Assembly (NCBI GenBank): GCA_003535395.1
Contig: DOHE01000218.1
Coordinates: 1 to 6,486 of the forward strand
Origin: Clostridiales bacterium
GTDB taxonomy: Bacteria > Bacillota > Clostridia > UBA8921
Direction of reading: 5' to 3'
Length of the DNA stretch: 6,486 bases
The number at the start of each line of letters is the position of its first letter. The stretch's first letter is position 1. Under the pieces are notes generated by a model. That model searched no databases, had not been told where the DNA came from, and saw only the letters and a list, made by a program, of their open reading frames with translations. The position numbers and the translations under genes are program-made. This document shows, in pieces, positions 1 through 6,486 of the stretch.

Positions 1-791
1 AATATATCCTGTTGGGGGACAGGAAGGCAGCGGGTTCTCCGCAGACGGTGATGGACTATATATATTCACAGACCCTTTTTATTCCTATCATCATCTTTAT
101 GATCGTTATTATGGCGTCCCAGATGGTAGCCATGACAGTAACCAATGAGAAAGCAGACAAAACCCTGGAAACCCTTCTTTCTGCACCGGTTAAAAGGGTT
201 TCTGTGCTGACGGCCAAGATGGTGGCAGCAGGGATCATGGCTCTGGTGTTTGCCGTATTCTACATGTTTGGGTACCTGCAGTATATGGATGGGTTTTCAG
301 GAGGCATGATGCGCAGCGCCATGGACGGGGGGGATGCAATTTCCAGCCTGGGTCTGGCTCTTGGACCTTCTGATTTTGCACTGATCGGAATCCAGCTGTT
401 TTTGACCATCCTCATATGCCTCAGTTTGTCCCTCATCCTGGGAAGTATGGCGGAAAGCCAGAAACAGCTGCAGGGGTTGATCACCCCAATGATTTTCCTG
501 GTGATGATCCCTTATGTCACCTCTATGTTTTTAGATCCGGCCACCATGCCTTTGCCGGCCCTGCTCCTGATCTATGCTATCCCATTCACCCATACATTCA
601 TTGCTGCCCAAAATCTGTTTTTAAACCAGTATGGACTGCTGGCTGCTGGTATGGCCTATCAGGGGCTGTGCCTGGTTCTGTCCGTCACAGCTGCTGTCAA
701 GGTCTTTACCACGGACAGGATCTTCACTCTGAAAATGCCGGGCAGACGCTTTGGAATGCATAATATTCATAAAAACGGAAACAGGATATAG
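1..791 (+). CDS. ABC-2 type transporter permease, C-terminal part (5' end outside window)
   Basis: Integral membrane permease subunit of an ABC transporter, probably an exporter of the NatB / ABC2_membrane_3 kind; its substrate cannot be read from the sequence. The frame is open from base 3 to a TAG at 789-791 (about 262 residues visible), and codons before the first possible TTG start remain open, so the gene begins off the left edge. About six hydrophobic segments are visible. The first (FIPIIIFMIVIMASQMVAM) is followed by a cytoplasmic charged stretch, TNEKADKTLETLLSAPVKR, the E-rich 'TLE-LL-P' coupling region typical of ABC-2 permeases. Later segments include FLTILICLSLSLILGSM, ITPMIFLVMIPYVTSMF, LLLIYAIPFTHTFIAAQ and a last helix ending near VKVF. 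A short basic tail ends the protein. The missing part would carry the first helix and the large outer domain. The ATPase partner is not in the window and would be expected upstream. Family-level call is firm; physiological role unknown. Confidence 0.85.
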   Translation, partial: YILLGDRKAAGSPQTVMDYIYSQTLFIPIIIFMIVIMASQMVAMTVTNEKADKTLETLLSAPVKRVSVLTAKMVAAGIMALVFAVFYMFGYLQYMDGFSGGMMRSAMDGGDAISSLGLALGPSDFALIGIQLFLTILICLSLSLILGSMAESQKQLQGLITPMIFLVMIPYVTSMFLDPATMPLPALLLIYAIPFTHTFIAAQNLFLNQYGLLAAGMAYQGLCLVLSVTAAVKVFTTDRIFTLKMPGRRFGMHNIHKNGNRI

Positions 792-792
792 C

Positions 793-798
793 AGGGGG
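793..798 (+). promoter_or_regulatory. Ribosome binding site of glgB
   Basis: AGGGGG lies 4 bases before the ATG at 803. It is a one-mismatch version of AGGAGG with a rather short spacer. It supports the ATG at 803 as the start, which also gives the expected N-terminus for a short-form branching enzyme. Confidence 0.6.
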
Positions 799-802
799 TC
801 AT

Positions 803-2788
803 ATGGAGAGAACGAACAAGGCCAAAAAAACCGGCAGGAACCCGCTGGATTATGCAGTATTCCTCTTCCATGAAGGAACCAACAGCAAGGCGTATGAACT
901 CATGGGAGCCAGATCTGTTGCCCGGGGCGGCAGGCAGGGATTCCTGTTTCGCACCTGGGCACCCCATGCGAAGAAGGTGAGTGTGGTCGGCCCTTCGAAT
1001 CAGTGGGATGCTTCCGTGAATCCCATGAAGCGCATATCTGAAAATGGATTGTGGGAAGGATTCGTTCCGGGACTGAAGGAATTCGACATGTATAAATACG
1101 CAATCCTGACTCAGGCTGGACTCTGGGAATTTAAGGCGGATCCATATGGTTTCCATATGGAAAACCGTCCCTCCACTGCATCCAAACTCGCAGATCTTGC
1201 CGGATATGCCTGGGGCGATGGTGCCTGGTTGGCCAGGCGCAGGGAACAGTCGCTCTACAGTTCCCCTGTCAATATCTACGAGGTGCATGCAGGATCCTGG
1301 CGGAAATATCCTGACGGCAATCCATTTGATTATATCAAACTGGCAGAAGAACTTATTCCCTATGTGAAATCCATGGGATATACCCATATTGAACTGATGC
1401 CTGTCTCCGAATACCCGCTGGATGATTCCTGGGGATACCAGGTGACCGGGTATTATGCCCCCACATCCCGGTATGGGGCGCCCCGGGATTTTATGAAATT
1501 TGTGGACCTGTGCCATCAATCGGGGATCGGTGTGATTTTGGACTGGGTGGCAGCGCATTTCCCAAAGGACGGGCATGGGCTGTATATGTATGACGGGGAC
1601 TACTGCTACGAGTACCAGGACAGTCAAAAACGTGAACATCCGGATTGGGGCACCTGCATCTTTGATTATGGGAGACCGGAAGTGATGAGCTTTCTCATAT
1701 CCAACGCCATGTTCTGGTTTGAATATTATCATGTGGATGGTTTGCGAACGGATGCGGTAGCCTCCATGCTATATCTGGATTACGGACGCAGCGGCGGGAT
1801 CTATTCCAGAAATATATACGGAGGGAATGAAAATCTGGAAGCCGTTCATTTTATGCGCAGGCTGAACGAGGCTGTTTTCAGAGAACATCCGGATGTGATG
1901 ATGATCGCCGAGGAATCCACGGCATGGCCTATGGTGACAAAGCCCGCCTATATCGGAGGATTGGGATTCAATTTTAAATGGAATATGGGTTGGATGAACG
2001 ATATGCTCCGGTATATGTCTGTGGATCCGGTGTACCGGAAATTCCACCATGACACTCTCACTTTTTCCTTGACCTATGCCTTTTCTGAGAATTACGTGCT
2101 GCCTTTGTCCCATGACGAAGTGGTTCACGGCAAAAAGTCCCTCATCGCAAGAATGCCAGGAGATTACGGGATGAAATTTGCAAACCTGCGCTGCTTTTAT
2201 ACCTGGATGATGGCTCATCCTGGGAAAAAATTACTGTTTATGGGAGGGGAGTTTGCCCAGTTCTCCGAATGGGATTTTCACAAGGCCCTGGACTGGCACT
2301 TGCTTGAATATGAATCCCACAGACAGTTTAAGGAATTTGTCCGTGATCTGAATCATATTTACCTGGCCGAACCCGCGCTTTGGGCTTCAGATACAGGATG
2401 GGACGGGTTCTGCTGGATTTCCCATGATGATTATGAACAGAACATCGTTTCATTCATGCGCAAGGTGAATGACGCAGATCCGCTGGTCGTTCTGTGTAAT
2501 TTTGCTCCGGTGGAGAGACCGGATTACCGTATCGGGGTATCAAAACCTGGGCAATATTGTATCCTGTTCGACAGTGACGGGATTCAGTACGGGGGTACCG
2601 GGTTCTACAGCCGTATCGGAAAGACAGGAGAAGACGACGGGCAGTGGAAGGACGATCCAGGACCCCGGATCATGGCGGAGGAGATCCCCATGCACGGGTT
2701 TTCATGGTCTGTGTGTGTCCCCGTACCCCCGTTAGCGGTTCTATATATCCAATTATCCGGAAAGGAGGAGGAAACTGTATGCCTGTAA
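803..2788 (+). CDS. glgB: 1,4-alpha-glucan branching enzyme GlgB (GH13_9)
   Basis: Cytosolic enzyme that cleaves an alpha-1,4-glucan chain and rejoins it through an alpha-1,6 bond, making glycogen branches. It has 661 residues, within the usual 630-730 range, in the short form lacking the extra N-terminal domain of the E. coli enzyme. Residues about 45-130 form the CBM48 beta-sandwich ([15 protein letters not shown]). The GH13 barrel starts near 157 ([10 protein letters not shown]). All catalytic residues are present: region [11 protein letters not shown] (D247), nucleophile D317 in [11 protein letters not shown], acid/base E370 in [10 protein letters not shown], and D438 in [14 protein letters not shown]. 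Most relatives have Pro after the DWV of region I; here it is Ala. The C-terminal beta domain keeps the EEIPMHG motif and has a polar stretch of about 20 residues just before it (about 602-622). The last residues (KEEETVCL) are encoded by the glgC ribosome binding site and start. It begins 11 bases after the permease gene and overlaps glgC by 10 bases. Confidence 0.97.
   Translation: MERTNKAKKTGRNPLDYAVFLFHEGTNSKAYELMGARSVARGGRQGFLFRTWAPHAKKVSVVGPSNQWDASVNPMKRISENGLWEGFVPGLKEFDMYKYAILTQAGLWEFKADPYGFHMENRPSTASKLADLAGYAWGDGAWLARRREQSLYSSPVNIYEVHAGSWRKYPDGNPFDYIKLAEELIPYVKSMGYTHIELMPVSEYPLDDSWGYQVTGYYAPTSRYGAPRDFMKFVDLCHQSGIGVILDWVAAHFPKDGHGLYMYDGDYCYEYQDSQKREHPDWGTCIFDYGRPEVMSFLISNAMFWFEYYHVDGLRTDAVASMLYLDYGRSGGIYSRNIYGGNENLEAVHFMRRLNEAVFREHPDVMMIAEESTAWPMVTKPAYIGGLGFNFKWNMGWMNDMLRYMSVDPVYRKFHHDTLTFSLTYAFSENYVLPLSHDEVVHGKKSLIARMPGDYGMKFANLRCFYTWMMAHPGKKLLFMGGEFAQFSEWDFHKALDWHLLEYESHRQFKEFVRDLNHIYLAEPALWASDTGWDGFCWISHDDYEQNIVSFMRKVNDADPLVVLCNFAPVERPDYRIGVSKPGQYCILFDSDGIQYGGTGFYSRIGKTGEDDGQWKDDPGPRIMAEEIPMHGFSWSVCVPVPPLAVLYIQLSGKEEETVCL
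2761..2768 (+). promoter_or_regulatory. Ribosome binding site of glgC, inside the end of glgB
   Basis: AAAGGAGG, a near-perfect anti-16S match, lies 10 bases before the ATG at 2779. It decides the glgC start: the same frame is open further upstream, back to at least 2644, but those codons encode no pyrophosphorylase sequence and are the glgB 3' end read in another frame. The site sits wholly inside glgB coding sequence, which suggests translational coupling. Confidence 0.85.
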
Positions 2789-3978
2789 AAAAGGAATGCA
2801 TCGCCATGTTGCTGGCCGGCGGGCAGGGAAGCCGCCTGGGTGTCCTGACAAAAAGTATGGCAAAACCAGCGATCCCCTTTGGAGGAAAGTACAGGATCAT
2901 CGATTTTACTCTGTCCAACTGCACCAATTCAGGCATCGACACTGTAGGAGTGCTGACCCAGTATCAGCCGCATGAACTGAATGCCTATATCGGATCCGGA
3001 AAGCCCTGGGATCTGGACCGGATGAATGGAGGTGTCCGTATCCTTCCACCCTATATCCGCGGAAAAACCGGACAATGGTACAAGGGCACTGCCAATGCAG
3101 TATACCAGAATATTCCTTTTATTGACCAGTATATACCGGATCATGTGCTGGTTCTGTCCGGAGACCACATCTATAAGATGGATTACAGCCGGATGCTGGA
3201 AGCCCACAAGGATAACGATGCGGACTGCACCATCGCGGTGATCGATGTACCCATTAAGGAAGCCAGTCGTTTTGGGATCATGGACATCCATCCCGACGGT
3301 TCCATCTGCGATTTTGAGGAAAAGCCAAAAAATCCCAAAAGCACCAAGGCTTCCATGGGGGTTTACATATTCAAGTGGCCGGTGCTCAAGACATACCTGG
3401 AATTGGACGAACAACAGGAACACACGGCCAACGATTTTGGAAAGAATATCATTCCGGCCATGCTTGCAGGAAAGCAACGGATGTTTGCTTTTTCCTTTCA
3501 GGGTTACTGGAAGGATGTAGGCACGATCGAAAACATCTGGGACGCCAGCATGGATCTGCTGGATCCATTGGAATCCCTGATCCTGAGTGATTCCAAATGG
3601 CGTATCTATTCCAACCACCCCACAGATCCCCCCCATTACCTGGGAAAGGATGCGCGGGTCCGTGATTCGCTGCTGGCCGGAGGCTGCAGTATCTTCGGCC
3701 GGCTGGAGAACTCCGTCATATCCCACCGGGTGCTGGTGGAGAGCGGTGCAGCCGTCGTGAGTTCTGTCATCATGTCCGGTGCCCGGATCTGTGCCAAGGC
3801 AAGTGTTTCCTATGCCATCATCGCAGAGGATGCGGTGATCGGGGAAGGTGCGGTCATCGGCGGCCTCCCGCTGAGCGGATGCAGCGGACATCCCAAAATA
3901 TCCCTTGTAGGCGGGGGGATTTTTGTCCGTTCGGGAAGCCAGGTCAGTCCGGGCAGTATAGTGGAGCAGGATATTTAG
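2779..3978 (+). CDS. glgC: Glucose-1-phosphate adenylyltransferase, catalytic subunit GlgC
   Basis: Makes ADP-glucose and pyrophosphate from ATP and glucose-1-phosphate, the committed and usually regulated step of bacterial glycogen synthesis. It has 399 residues from the ATG at 2779, close to the usual 380-430. The N-terminal nucleotidyltransferase domain has the glycine-rich signature [19 protein letters not shown] at 12-30, followed by [24 protein letters not shown] is at 103-111. [10 protein letters not shown] is at 127-136, with D129 matching the catalytic Asp142 of E. coli. FEEKP is at 179-183, with K182 matching the glucose-1-phosphate-binding Lys195. WKDVGT is at 244-249. Residues about 290-399 form the left-handed beta-helix with hexapeptide-like repeats (for example [16 protein letters not shown]), the part used for subunit assembly and effector binding. 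All catalytic motifs are present, so this is the active subunit. It overlaps glgB by 10 bases and is followed 46 bases later by glgD, its likely partner. Confidence 0.97.
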   Translation: MPVKKECIAMLLAGGQGSRLGVLTKSMAKPAIPFGGKYRIIDFTLSNCTNSGIDTVGVLTQYQPHELNAYIGSGKPWDLDRMNGGVRILPPYIRGKTGQWYKGTANAVYQNIPFIDQYIPDHVLVLSGDHIYKMDYSRMLEAHKDNDADCTIAVIDVPIKEASRFGIMDIHPDGSICDFEEKPKNPKSTKASMGVYIFKWPVLKTYLELDEQQEHTANDFGKNIIPAMLAGKQRMFAFSFQGYWKDVGTIENIWDASMDLLDPLESLILSDSKWRIYSNHPTDPPHYLGKDARVRDSLLAGGCSIFGRLENSVISHRVLVESGAAVVSSVIMSGARICAKASVSYAIIAEDAVIGEGAVIGGLPLSGCSGHPKISLVGGGIFVRSGSQVSPGSIVEQDI

Positions 3979-4009
3979 TACTTTTTCGCTGTAGTTTAGA
4001 AAATAGGAC

Positions 4010-4014
4010 GGAGG
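4010..4014 (+). promoter_or_regulatory. Ribosome binding site of glgD
   Basis: GGAGG lies 10 bases before the ATG at 4025. An out-of-frame ATG at 4018 is only 3 bases from this site, and a second in-frame ATG lies at 4034. The start at 4025 is preferred because it gives the N-terminus usual for GlgD (a few residues, then GIIFSN). Confidence 0.65.
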
Positions 4015-4024
4015 CGGATGGTGC

Positions 4025-5143
4025 ATGGATACCATGGGCATTATATTTTCAAACGTACACGACGGAGATTTGAAAGAATTGACGGAAATGCGCACTTTTG
4101 CTTCGGTTCCTTTTGGAGGCCGTTATCGTCTCATTGACTTTGTGCTTTCCAACATGGTGAATTCGGGTATCCACAATATTGGAATCGTAGCGAAGGCCAA
4201 TTACATGTCCTTGATGGATCATCTGGGAAACGGAAGGGAGTGGGACCTGGATCGGAAAAGAGACGGGCTTTTTATTTTTCCTCCCTTTGCCAGACAGGAT
4301 CCGGACATTGGGGTCTACAAAGGCCGACTGGAGGCACTGGCAGGAATCCTGACCTATATCCGCAGGTCAGCGGAAAAATATGTGGTACTGGCCAACAGCG
4401 ATATCATCTGCAATATGAATTACCGCGACGTGATCCGGTACCACGAGGAAAAAGAAGCGGAGATCACTGTAATATACAGGAAAATGACGGTCTCAGAAAG
4501 CAATGCGCCCCGATGCACCTATTTCTATTTTGATCCGGACCAGAGGCTGAGCGGGATGGCCGTGCGCCCGCCTTATGGGGGAGAGCAGAATGTGAGTTTC
4601 AACATGGTGGTGATGGAGAGGGGGCTGCTGGAACATATTGTGAAGGAAGCGTCTGCGTATCATTATCAAAGTTTTGACCGGGATTTTCTCCAGCGAAGGT
4701 GCAGGGATTTCAAGGTTTATGGATACCCGTTCGAGGAGCTGTATCTTCGGATCAATTCCATTGCCGGTTACTTCGATGCCAACATGCGCATGCTGGATCC
4801 GGCGACCCGCAACGAACTGTTTTACAGCCACGGCAGCATTTATACCAAGGTTCGGGATGAGATCCCGGCCAGGTATCCAGGGGAATCAATGACGAGAAAT
4901 TCATTGATCGCAGATGGCTGTGTGATCGAAGGAGAAGTGGAAGACAGTGTACTTTTCAGGGGTGTACATGTTGGTAAGGGAGCCAGAGTGAAAAAAAGCA
5001 TCCTGATGCAGGATACCCGGATCGGTGAAAATGCCTGTCTTACCTATACCATTCTGGACAAGGATGTGGTCATCCTTCCGGAGCGGATACTGACCGGGTA
5101 TGGATCCTATCCGGTGGTGATCAGCAAGGGCAGCATTGTCTGA
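4025..5143 (+). CDS. glgD: ADP-glucose pyrophosphorylase-like subunit GlgD
   Basis: Paralogue of GlgC that in Bacillota pairs with GlgC and modulates its activity; known GlgD proteins have little or no activity alone. It has 372 residues, the usual length. The shared fold is clear: VPFGGRYRLIDFVLSNMVNSGI at about 28-49 closely parallels the GlgC sequence after its glycine-rich loop, and a C-terminal beta-helix runs from about 290 to the end (VEDSVLFRGVHVGKGARV). The active-site signatures are degraded. The glycine-rich LAGG-G-RL loop is replaced by GIIFSNVHD (5-13), the catalytic SGDH motif by LANSDIICNMNY (122-133), and there is no FEEKP glucose-1-phosphate motif. This supports a regulatory or structural role rather than an independent enzyme. 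It probably arose by duplication of glgC. The 46-base gap before it holds no hairpin terminator, so it is most likely co-transcribed with glgC. Confidence 0.95.
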   Translation: MDTMGIIFSNVHDGDLKELTEMRTFASVPFGGRYRLIDFVLSNMVNSGIHNIGIVAKANYMSLMDHLGNGREWDLDRKRDGLFIFPPFARQDPDIGVYKGRLEALAGILTYIRRSAEKYVVLANSDIICNMNYRDVIRYHEEKEAEITVIYRKMTVSESNAPRCTYFYFDPDQRLSGMAVRPPYGGEQNVSFNMVVMERGLLEHIVKEASAYHYQSFDRDFLQRRCRDFKVYGYPFEELYLRINSIAGYFDANMRMLDPATRNELFYSHGSIYTKVRDEIPARYPGESMTRNSLIADGCVIEGEVEDSVLFRGVHVGKGARVKKSILMQDTRIGENACLTYTILDKDVVILPERILTGYGSYPVVISKGSIV

Positions 5144-5171
5144 CTTAAGCAGAGTTCATTCAAACGAGTAT

Positions 5172-5176
5172 GGAGG
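5172..5176 (+). promoter_or_regulatory. Ribosome binding site of glgA
   Basis: GGAGG lies 6 bases before the ATG at 5183, ideal spacing. It sits in the 39-base glgD-glgA gap. An ATG at 5170 just before it opens only a different, non-homologous frame. Confidence 0.8.
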
Positions 5177-5182
5177 AAAAGC

Positions 5183-6486
5183 ATGAAAGTATTGTTTATA
5201 GCCGGAGAAGCACTGCCTTTCGCTTCCACGGGAGGATTGGGGGAAGTGATGGCCTCTTTGCCGGCAGCGCTGCGCAAGAGGGTGGTGGGAGCCCGGGTGG
5301 TGATGCCCCTCTATTCCAGCATATCCGGCGAGACCCGGAAGAGTTTCCGGTTTGTCTGTTCCATTTCCGTTCCTCTGGGTTGGCGGCAACAGCACTGCGG
5401 TGTGTTTGAAACCAAGCGTAACGGAGTGACTTACTACTTTCTGGATAATGAATACTATTTCAAGCGGAATTCCTGCTACGGAGAATATGACGATGCAGAG
5501 CGGTTTGCCTATTTTTCCAAGGCTGTGCTGGAAATGCTTGGTCATCTTGACTGGAAACCGGATATCCTGCATTGCAACGACTGGCATACCGCTCTGGTCC
5601 CTGTTTTTTACCATGCATTTTACCGGGAGCTGGACAAATATAAAGGGATCCGGACCGTGTTTACCATCCATAATATCCAGTACCAGGGCCAATATGATCA
5701 CTATCTGCTCAAGGATATGCTGGGGCTGGACGAGAAGTACCGGGGGGTACTGGACTGCCGGGGGCTGCTGAACTTTATGAAAGGAGCCGTGGAGGTATCG
5801 GATGCGGTCACCACCGTGAGCCCCACCTATGCATCTGAGATTTTAAACGGCATCAATGCCTATGGGATGGAAGATGTTTTGCGTTATCATGCCGGAAAGA
5901 TCCGCGGGATCCTTAACGGGATCGACACCGTATCCTACGACCCGCAAACCGATCCTTCCCTGTTTGAAGTTTACAGCAGGGAAGATCCGACAGCCAAAGC
6001 CCTCAACAAATCAGGACTTCAGAAAATGCTGGGGTTGCCGGTGGACCCCGGGCCTGCGATGTTGTCTATGGTCACCCGTCTGTCCGGGCAAAAGGGTATC
6101 GACCTGCTGATCCAGGTATTCGACCTTTTGATGCAGGAGGATGTGCAGCTTGTAATCCTGGGGACCGGGGAGCGGCGCTATGAGGTGTTCATGGAAGAGA
6201 TGCAGCGAAAGTATCCAATGAAATTTGTGGCGGCGATCACTTTCAACCATGACTTGGCCCGCAAGATCTACGCAGCATCGGACCTGTTTCTCATGCCTTC
6301 TCTGGCGGAACCCTGCGGACTTTCCCAGATGATCGCACTGCGTTACGGAACGCTTCCTGTGGTGAGAGAAACCGGAGGGCTTAAAGACACGGTGTTCAGT
6401 TACAATGAATCGAGCCAAACAGGAAACGGATTCTCTTTCGCTGAATATAATGCACAGGATATGCTCTACACCCTGCGCCGGGGACT
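5183..6486 (+). CDS. glgA: Glycogen synthase GlgA (GT5), 3' end outside window
   Basis: Transfers glucose from ADP-glucose to the non-reducing end of an alpha-1,4-glucan. The frame from the ATG at 5183 stays open to the right edge: 434 residues are visible of an expected 475-490. The N-terminal GT-B half begins MKVLFIAGEALPF and continues with STGGLGEV (15-22), GWRQQHCGVF (67-76), DNEYYFKR (88-95), HCNDWH (130-135) and HNIQYQG (163-169). The hinge region has LNGID (244-248). In the C-terminal half, TRLSGQKG (298-305) carries R299 and K304, matching the catalytic R300 and K305 of E. coli, and EPCGL (376-380) carries E376, matching E377. RETGGLKDTV follows. The odd point is residue 15, Ser where E. 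coli has the ADP-glucose-binding Lys15, together with Glu for Asp at 21. The other catalytic residues argue that it is active. It follows glgD by 39 bases without a terminator. In B. subtilis glgP comes next; that cannot be seen here. Confidence 0.96.
   Translation, partial: MKVLFIAGEALPFASTGGLGEVMASLPAALRKRVVGARVVMPLYSSISGETRKSFRFVCSISVPLGWRQQHCGVFETKRNGVTYYFLDNEYYFKRNSCYGEYDDAERFAYFSKAVLEMLGHLDWKPDILHCNDWHTALVPVFYHAFYRELDKYKGIRTVFTIHNIQYQGQYDHYLLKDMLGLDEKYRGVLDCRGLLNFMKGAVEVSDAVTTVSPTYASEILNGINAYGMEDVLRYHAGKIRGILNGIDTVSYDPQTDPSLFEVYSREDPTAKALNKSGLQKMLGLPVDPGPAMLSMVTRLSGQKGIDLLIQVFDLLMQEDVQLVILGTGERRYEVFMEEMQRKYPMKFVAAITFNHDLARKIYAASDLFLMPSLAEPCGLSQMIALRYGTLPVVRETGGLKDTVFSYNESSQTGNGFSFAEYNAQDMLYTLRRG

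Noticed and set aside
736..764. Possible glgB promoter with CATAAT at 759-764
   Set aside because: No TTGACA-like -35 element lies at the right distance, and a lone CATAAT in coding sequence is expected by chance.
767..1732. A 321-codon minus-strand open frame opposite glgB
   Set aside because: Antisense shadow of glgB: no recognisable domain, low-likelihood composition, and the + strand frame carries intact GH13 motifs.
3979..4024. Possible terminator or regulator site between glgC and glgD
   Set aside because: The 46 bases contain a T-run (CTTTTT) but no stem before it, and nothing else beyond the glgD ribosome binding site.
2929..4095. A 388-codon open frame on the minus strand opposite glgC and the glgD start
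   Set aside because: It lies wholly antisense to genes with clear homology, its translation resembles no known fold, is rich in His, Gly and Pro as antisense shadows often are, and no ribosome binding site was evident. Codon bias of glgC explains the lack of stops.
4018..4137. Out-of-frame ATG upstream of glgD opening a 39-codon frame that overlaps the glgD start
   Set aside because: The ATG is only 3 bases from the GGAGG, too close for efficient use, and the peptide has no recognisable feature; the ATG at 4025 is better spaced.
5144..5182. Possible terminator or promoter between glgD and glgA
   Set aside because: The 39 bases hold no stable inverted repeat and no -35/-10 pair; only the glgA ribosome binding site is clear.
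5156..5701. A 181-codon minus-strand open frame opposite the start of glgA
   Set aside because: It spans the glgD-glgA gap and the conserved glgA N-terminus; no domain or start signal supports it.

Overview
The window is an ordinary but well-preserved Bacillota (Firmicutes) glycogen-synthesis operon, read entirely on the + strand. The organism is most likely a member of the class Clostridia. The main reason is glgD, the non-catalytic paralogue of ADP-glucose pyrophosphorylase, which is essentially a Bacillota gene. The gene order glgB-glgC-glgD-glgA is the same as in the Bacillus subtilis glycogen operon. Strong AGGAGG-type ribosome binding sites and roughly balanced base composition fit this, but the genus cannot be fixed from the sequence.

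Layout: positions 1-791 hold the C-terminal part of an ABC-2 type membrane permease whose 5' end lies off the left edge. Only 11 bases later glgB starts (803-2788, branching enzyme). It is followed, with a 10-base overlap, by glgC (2779-3978, catalytic ADP-glucose pyrophosphorylase). After 46 bases comes glgD (4025-5143, the second pyrophosphorylase-like subunit). After another 39 bases comes glgA (5183 to the right edge, glycogen synthase), cut off about 40-50 residues before its expected end. Every reading frame is intact. No RNA gene, mobile element, CRISPR array, long repeat or convincing terminator was seen, and there is no gene-free stretch longer than 46 bases.

How the genes work together: GlgC, probably complexed with GlgD, makes ADP-glucose from ATP and glucose-1-phosphate. 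GlgA adds the glucose units to a growing alpha-1,4-glucan, and GlgB introduces alpha-1,6 branches. The upstream permease has no obvious role in this pathway, but the spacing leaves no room for a separate glgB promoter between the two genes.

I did not find an undescribed system here. The points most worth a second look are the substitutions in the ADP-glucose-binding N-terminal motif of GlgA (Ser15 and Glu21 where the E. coli enzyme has Lys and Asp), the lost nucleotide-binding loop of GlgD, the use of the glgC ribosome binding site as coding sequence for the GlgB tail, and the tight join between the permease gene and the glycogen operon.
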